From Hippopus hippopus (lineage: Eukaryota; Mollusca; Bivalvia; Cardiida; Cardiidae), in assembly GCA_946811185.2 (NCBI GenBank), contig OX328105.1, positions 46,872,845 to 46,936,844 on the forward strand: DNA of 64,000 bases. Direction: 5' to 3'. The notes beneath the pieces are model-generated. The model was given only the letters and a program-made list of their open reading frames with translations. It did no database searches and was not told the origin of the DNA. Positions 60,514 through 64,000 of this stretch are shown here, piece by piece (within the stretch, counting starts at the first letter, position 1; the number at the start of each line of letters is the position of its first letter). Made by a program: the position numbers and the translations under genes.

Positions 60514-60591
60514 GTAAGTTAACCCTTCAACCAATGATCACTTATTTCTATGACTTCTGTGGAAGGTTTTTTGTTTGTTTTTATGGTCTTA

Positions 60592-60813
60592 AACTCTTTA
60601 TTGTAACAAAGAAATTTTAGACTTGTCCAAATTGAAAGCATGAGTAGACGACAAATAAAAGGTGGTTCAAATGAAAAAAGTTGTCCTTGATATTGTAGAA
60701 AACATTGTGGGAAAATGAAAAAAAGGGTTTCCAGCATTTCTCCTTTTCTCACAATGTTTTCAAAAGCCTTCTTCCTCAGGGTTGTTAAAAGTTGGGATTG
60801 TTTGGTAAAAGAT
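60592..60813 (+). repeat. MITE-A copy
   Basis: CTCTTTATTGTAACAAAGAAA to TTGTTTGGTAAAAGATTGA. The hairpin is partly lost. Confidence 0.75.
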
Positions 60814-60896
60814 TGATGCCCTTTGCTCCATTATTTCAGTTATATATCTTGATGGTCATTGTATAAACTCAAATAAACATCCATCGTAAACATTTG

Positions 60897-60992
60897 ATTA
60901 TGGACCAGTAACAAAAAGGCCAATTGTGCATGCAAAACACAATACCTCTTATATGTTTCTGTCAAAATAGGTCTTTTTTGGTGGGGAATATC
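60897..60992 (+). repeat. Second copy of the 33935-34025 block
   Basis: ATGGACCAGTAACAAAAAGG, ACACAATACCTCTTATATGT and GTCTTTTTTGGTGGGGAATA match in order. Confidence 0.8.
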
Positions 60993-60994
60993 AT

Positions 60995-62960
60995 TAGCTC
61001 ACCTGAGCACAACATGCTCAAGCTGAGCTATTGTGATCGCCCTATGTCTGGTGTCCATCGTCCATCAACAATTTCTTTAAACATCTTCTTCTCCTAAACC
61101 ACTGGGCAAATCTTGATGAAACTTGGCAGGGATGTTCCTTGGGTGAAGCTCTACCAAAGTTGTTCAAAGAATTGAATTCCACCCTTAACTCTGGTTGCCA
61201 TGGCAACAAAAAGAAAAAAAGGAAAACTCTTTGAAAATCTTCTCCTCTTAAACTAGAAGGCGTAGAGCTTTGATATTTGGTATGTAGTATCTCCTAGTGG
61301 ACCTCAATCAAGTTTGTTCATATGATGCCCCTGGGGTCAAAACTGGCCCCGTCCCAGGGGTCACAAGTTCAAACATAGGAACAAAGAAGGAAAACTTTAA
61401 AATTCTTCTTCTCTGAAACTGGAAGGCATAGAGCATTGATATTTGGTATGTAGCATCTCCTAGTGGACCTCTACCAGGTTTGTTTAAATAAACCCGCTGG
61501 AGTCAAAACTGGCCCCGCCCTGGGGTCACAAGTTCGAACATAGGAGCAAAGAAGGAAACTTTAAAATTCTTCTTCACTGAAACTGGAAGGCGTAGAGCTT
61601 TGATATTTGGTATGTATTATCTCCTCATGGACCTTTACCAAGTTTGTTCATATGATGCCCCTGGGGTCAAAGCTAGCCCCACCCCGGGGGTCACATGTTC
61701 GAACATAGGAGCAAAGAAGGAAACTTTAAAATTCTTCTTCTCTGAAACTGGAAGGCGTAGAGCTCTGATATTTGGTATGTAGTATCTCCTCATAGACCTT
61801 GCCAAGTTTGTTCATATGATGCCCCTGGGGTCAAAACTAGCCCCACCCTGGGGGTCACAAGTTCAAACATAGGAACAAAGACGGAAAATTTTAAAATTCT
61901 TCTTCTCTGAAACTGGAAGGTGTAGAGCTCTGATATTTGGTATGTGGTATCTCCTCATAGACCTTTACCAAGTTTGTTCATATGATGCCCCTGGGGTCAA
62001 AATTAGCCCCACCCCAGGGGTCAGTTCGAACATAGGAACAAAGACGGAAAACTTTAAAATTCTTCTTCTCTGAAACTGGAAGGCATAGAGCTTTGATATT
62101 TGGTATGTAGTATCTCCTCATGGACCTTTACCAAGTTTGTTCATATGATGCCCCTGGAAACAAAACTGGCCCCGCCTCGGGGGTCACAAGTTGGAACACA
62201 GGAGCAAAGAAGGATTTTTAAAATTCTTCTTCTCTGAAACTGGAAGGCGTAGAGCTTTGATATTTGGTATGTAGTATCTCCTCATAGACCTTTACCAAGT
62301 TTGTTCATATGATGCCCCTGGGGTCAAAACCAGCCCCGTTGCGGGGGTCACAAGTTCAAACATAGGAACAAAGACGGAAAATTTTAAAATTCTTCTTCTC
62401 TGAAACTGGAAGGTGTAGAGCTCTGATATTTGGTATGTAGTATCTCCTCATAGACCTTTACCAAGTTTGTTCATATGATGCCCCTGGGGTCAAAATTAGC
62501 CCCACCCCGTGGGTCACAATTTCGAACATAGGAACAAAGACGGAAAACTTTAAAATTCTTCTTCTCTGAAACTGGAAGGCATAGAGCTTTGATATTTGGT
62601 ATGTAGTATCTCCTCATGGACCTTTACCAAGTTTGTTCATATGATGCCCCTGGAAACAAAACTGGCCCCGCCTCAGGGGTCACAAGTTGGAACACAGGAA
62701 CAAAGAAAGATTCTTCTTCACTGATACTGGAAGGTGTAGAGCTTTGATATTTGGTATGTAGTATCTCCTAGTAGACTTCTACCAAGTCTGTTCAAATAAA
62801 CCTGCTGGGGTGAAAACTGGCCCTGCCATGGGGGTCACAATTTCGAACATAGGAACATAGAAGGAGAACTTTAAAATTCTTCTTCTTTAAAACTGGAAGG
62901 TGTAGAGCTTTGATATTTGGTATGTATTATCTCCTAGTGGACCTGTACTAAGTTTGTTAG
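60995..62960 (+). repeat. Tandem array, about 11 units of roughly 165 bp (family K relative)
   Basis: Opens AGCTCACCTGAGCACAACATG. The units share CTTCTTCTCTGAAACTGGAA, TTTGATATTTGGTATGTAGT, GTTCATATGATGCCCCTGGG and CCCCGGGGGTCACAAGTTCG, spaced about 163-168 bp. Variants alternate in a higher-order pattern (for example the GGAAACAAAACTGGCCCC variant at about 62157 and 62652). Confidence 0.9.
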
Positions 62961-64000
62961 CCCACCGGAGCACAACATGTTCATTGAGTTTTGAAAATGG
63001 GTCACCTGTGGTCATAAACTAGGTCACTAGATCAAATTAAAGTGGGCACTCTAGAGGCCACATTTCTTGCTCATTTGACCTGAAATGTGGTCAGAATGTT
63101 TTTTTTTTTGATGAAATCTGTGATGACTTTGAATTTGGATCACTTTGGGTCTTAATCAAGGTCACTAGGTTAAATTAAAGAAATACCTTGTGGGCACTTT
63201 AGAGGCCATATTTTTCAACTCAACTGACTTGAAAATTGGTCAGAATGTTTGTCTCGATGAAATCTTGGATGAGTTTGAATTTGGGTCACCTGGGGTCATA
63301 AACTAGGTCACTAGGTCATGTTAAGGAAATATATTGTTGGCACTCTAGAGGCCACATTCATTGCTCAATTGACTTTAAAGTTATTCAGAATGTTTGTCCT
63401 GATAAAATGTCACATGAGTCTGAACATAGGTCACCTTGGGTCATAAACTAGGTCACAAGGTCAAATTAAAGAAATACTCTGTGGGCACTCTAGAGGCCAC
63501 ATTTATTGCTCAATTGGTTTGAACATTGGTTGAAATGTTTGTCTTCATGAAATCTAGGATGAGTTTAGAATTGGGTCACCTGGAGTCATAATATAGGTCA
63601 CAAGGTCAAATTAAAGAAATACCTTGCGGGCACTCTGGAGGCCACATTTCATGCTCAATTGACATGAAAATTGGTCAGAATGTTTGTCTTGATGAAATAT
63701 CGAATGAGGTTGAAATTGAGTTATAAACTAGGTCAGTAGGTCAAATTTAAGAAATTTATTTGGGTACTCTAGAGGCCACATCTATTGCTCAATTGTTCAG
63801 AATGTTTGTCTTGATAGACTTTATGATGAGTTCTAAATTGGGTCATGTGGGTTCATAAACTAGGTCACTTGGTCAAATTAAAGAAAAATCTTGTGGGCAC
63901 TCTGGAGGCCACATTTATTGCTAAATTGACTTGAAAATTGCTGAGAATGTTTGTCTTGATAAAATCTAGGATGAGTTCAAAATTGGGTTACCTAGAGTCA
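62960..64000 (+). repeat. Second tandem array, about seven units of roughly 150 bp, running off the window
   Basis: Units share GTCATAAACTAGGTCACTAG, GTGGGCACTCTAGAGGCCAC and TTGGTCAGAATGTTTGTCTT. No coding signal. The remaining exons of the host gene must lie past 64000. Confidence 0.85.

Noticed and set aside
1373..60813. Many short ORFs on both strands with the peptide [19 protein letters not shown], looking like a protein family
   Set aside because: They are translations of the MITE-A hairpin. The peptide appears on either strand because the DNA is palindromic.
60514..64000. Terminal exon and stop codon of the receptor
   Set aside because: I found no phase-1 acceptor followed by a plausible tail. 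The region is MITE-A and tandem arrays, so the end is probably beyond the window.

Overview
The window is intron-rich, AT-rich animal genomic DNA. The repeats (TTAA-flanked palindromic MITEs, tRNA-derived SINEs ending in CAATCAAT, and long tandem arrays such as the 'TTTGATATTTGGTATGTA' and 'GTCAAAGGTCAAGGTCACAG' families) look like those of bivalve molluscs. A heterodont such as Dreissena is my best guess, from memory of repeat style and not from a search.

One gene on the + strand occupies essentially the whole window, and both of its ends lie outside it. I assembled 41 exons by hand from AG/GT boundaries, reading phase and homology. They are coding exons of one very large type I membrane protein: 22 CCP/sushi modules (each one exon, 189-28098), a SEA domain split over three exons (29450-34259), a four-cysteine EGF-like exon followed by a 17-nt microexon (35493-37537), 12 more CCP exons (40959-58023), one transmembrane exon (59322-59442) and one cytoplasmic exon (60356-60513). 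The open reading frame is continuous across all junctions: 6,888 nt, about 2,296 codons. No start codon with signal peptide, promoter, stop codon or poly(A) site of this gene is in the window. Every intact CCP exon is phase 1-1, so each can be skipped without a frame change. No ligand or function can be read from the sequence; CCP stacks are known in complement regulators and adhesion receptors, and that is only an analogy here.

The introns are dominated by mobile elements. MITE-A (about 225 bp, TTAA-flanked, ends CCCTTTACCA, central hairpin of about 65 bp) is present in roughly 50 complete or partial copies. MITE-B (about 250 bp) has about 11 copies, and two SINE families about 13 copies or fragments. 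There are also a 1,032-bp TIR element with TA target sites, a broken Tc1/mariner-type transposase on the - strand (25308-26640), and long tandem arrays at 31.7-33.4, 37.7-38.7, 51.7-52.6 and 61.0-64.0 kb. Several insertions are nested and can be ordered in time.

The places most worth a second look are the SEA domain in the middle of a CCP stack rather than next to the membrane, the 17-nt microexon that restores phase, the cluster of four transmembrane-exon copies of which one is intact, a truncated CCP exon copy, a CCP with a 36-residue insertion, a 121-bp-arm near-perfect palindrome just upstream of an exon, and a 222-bp tandem duplication that ends at a splice acceptor.
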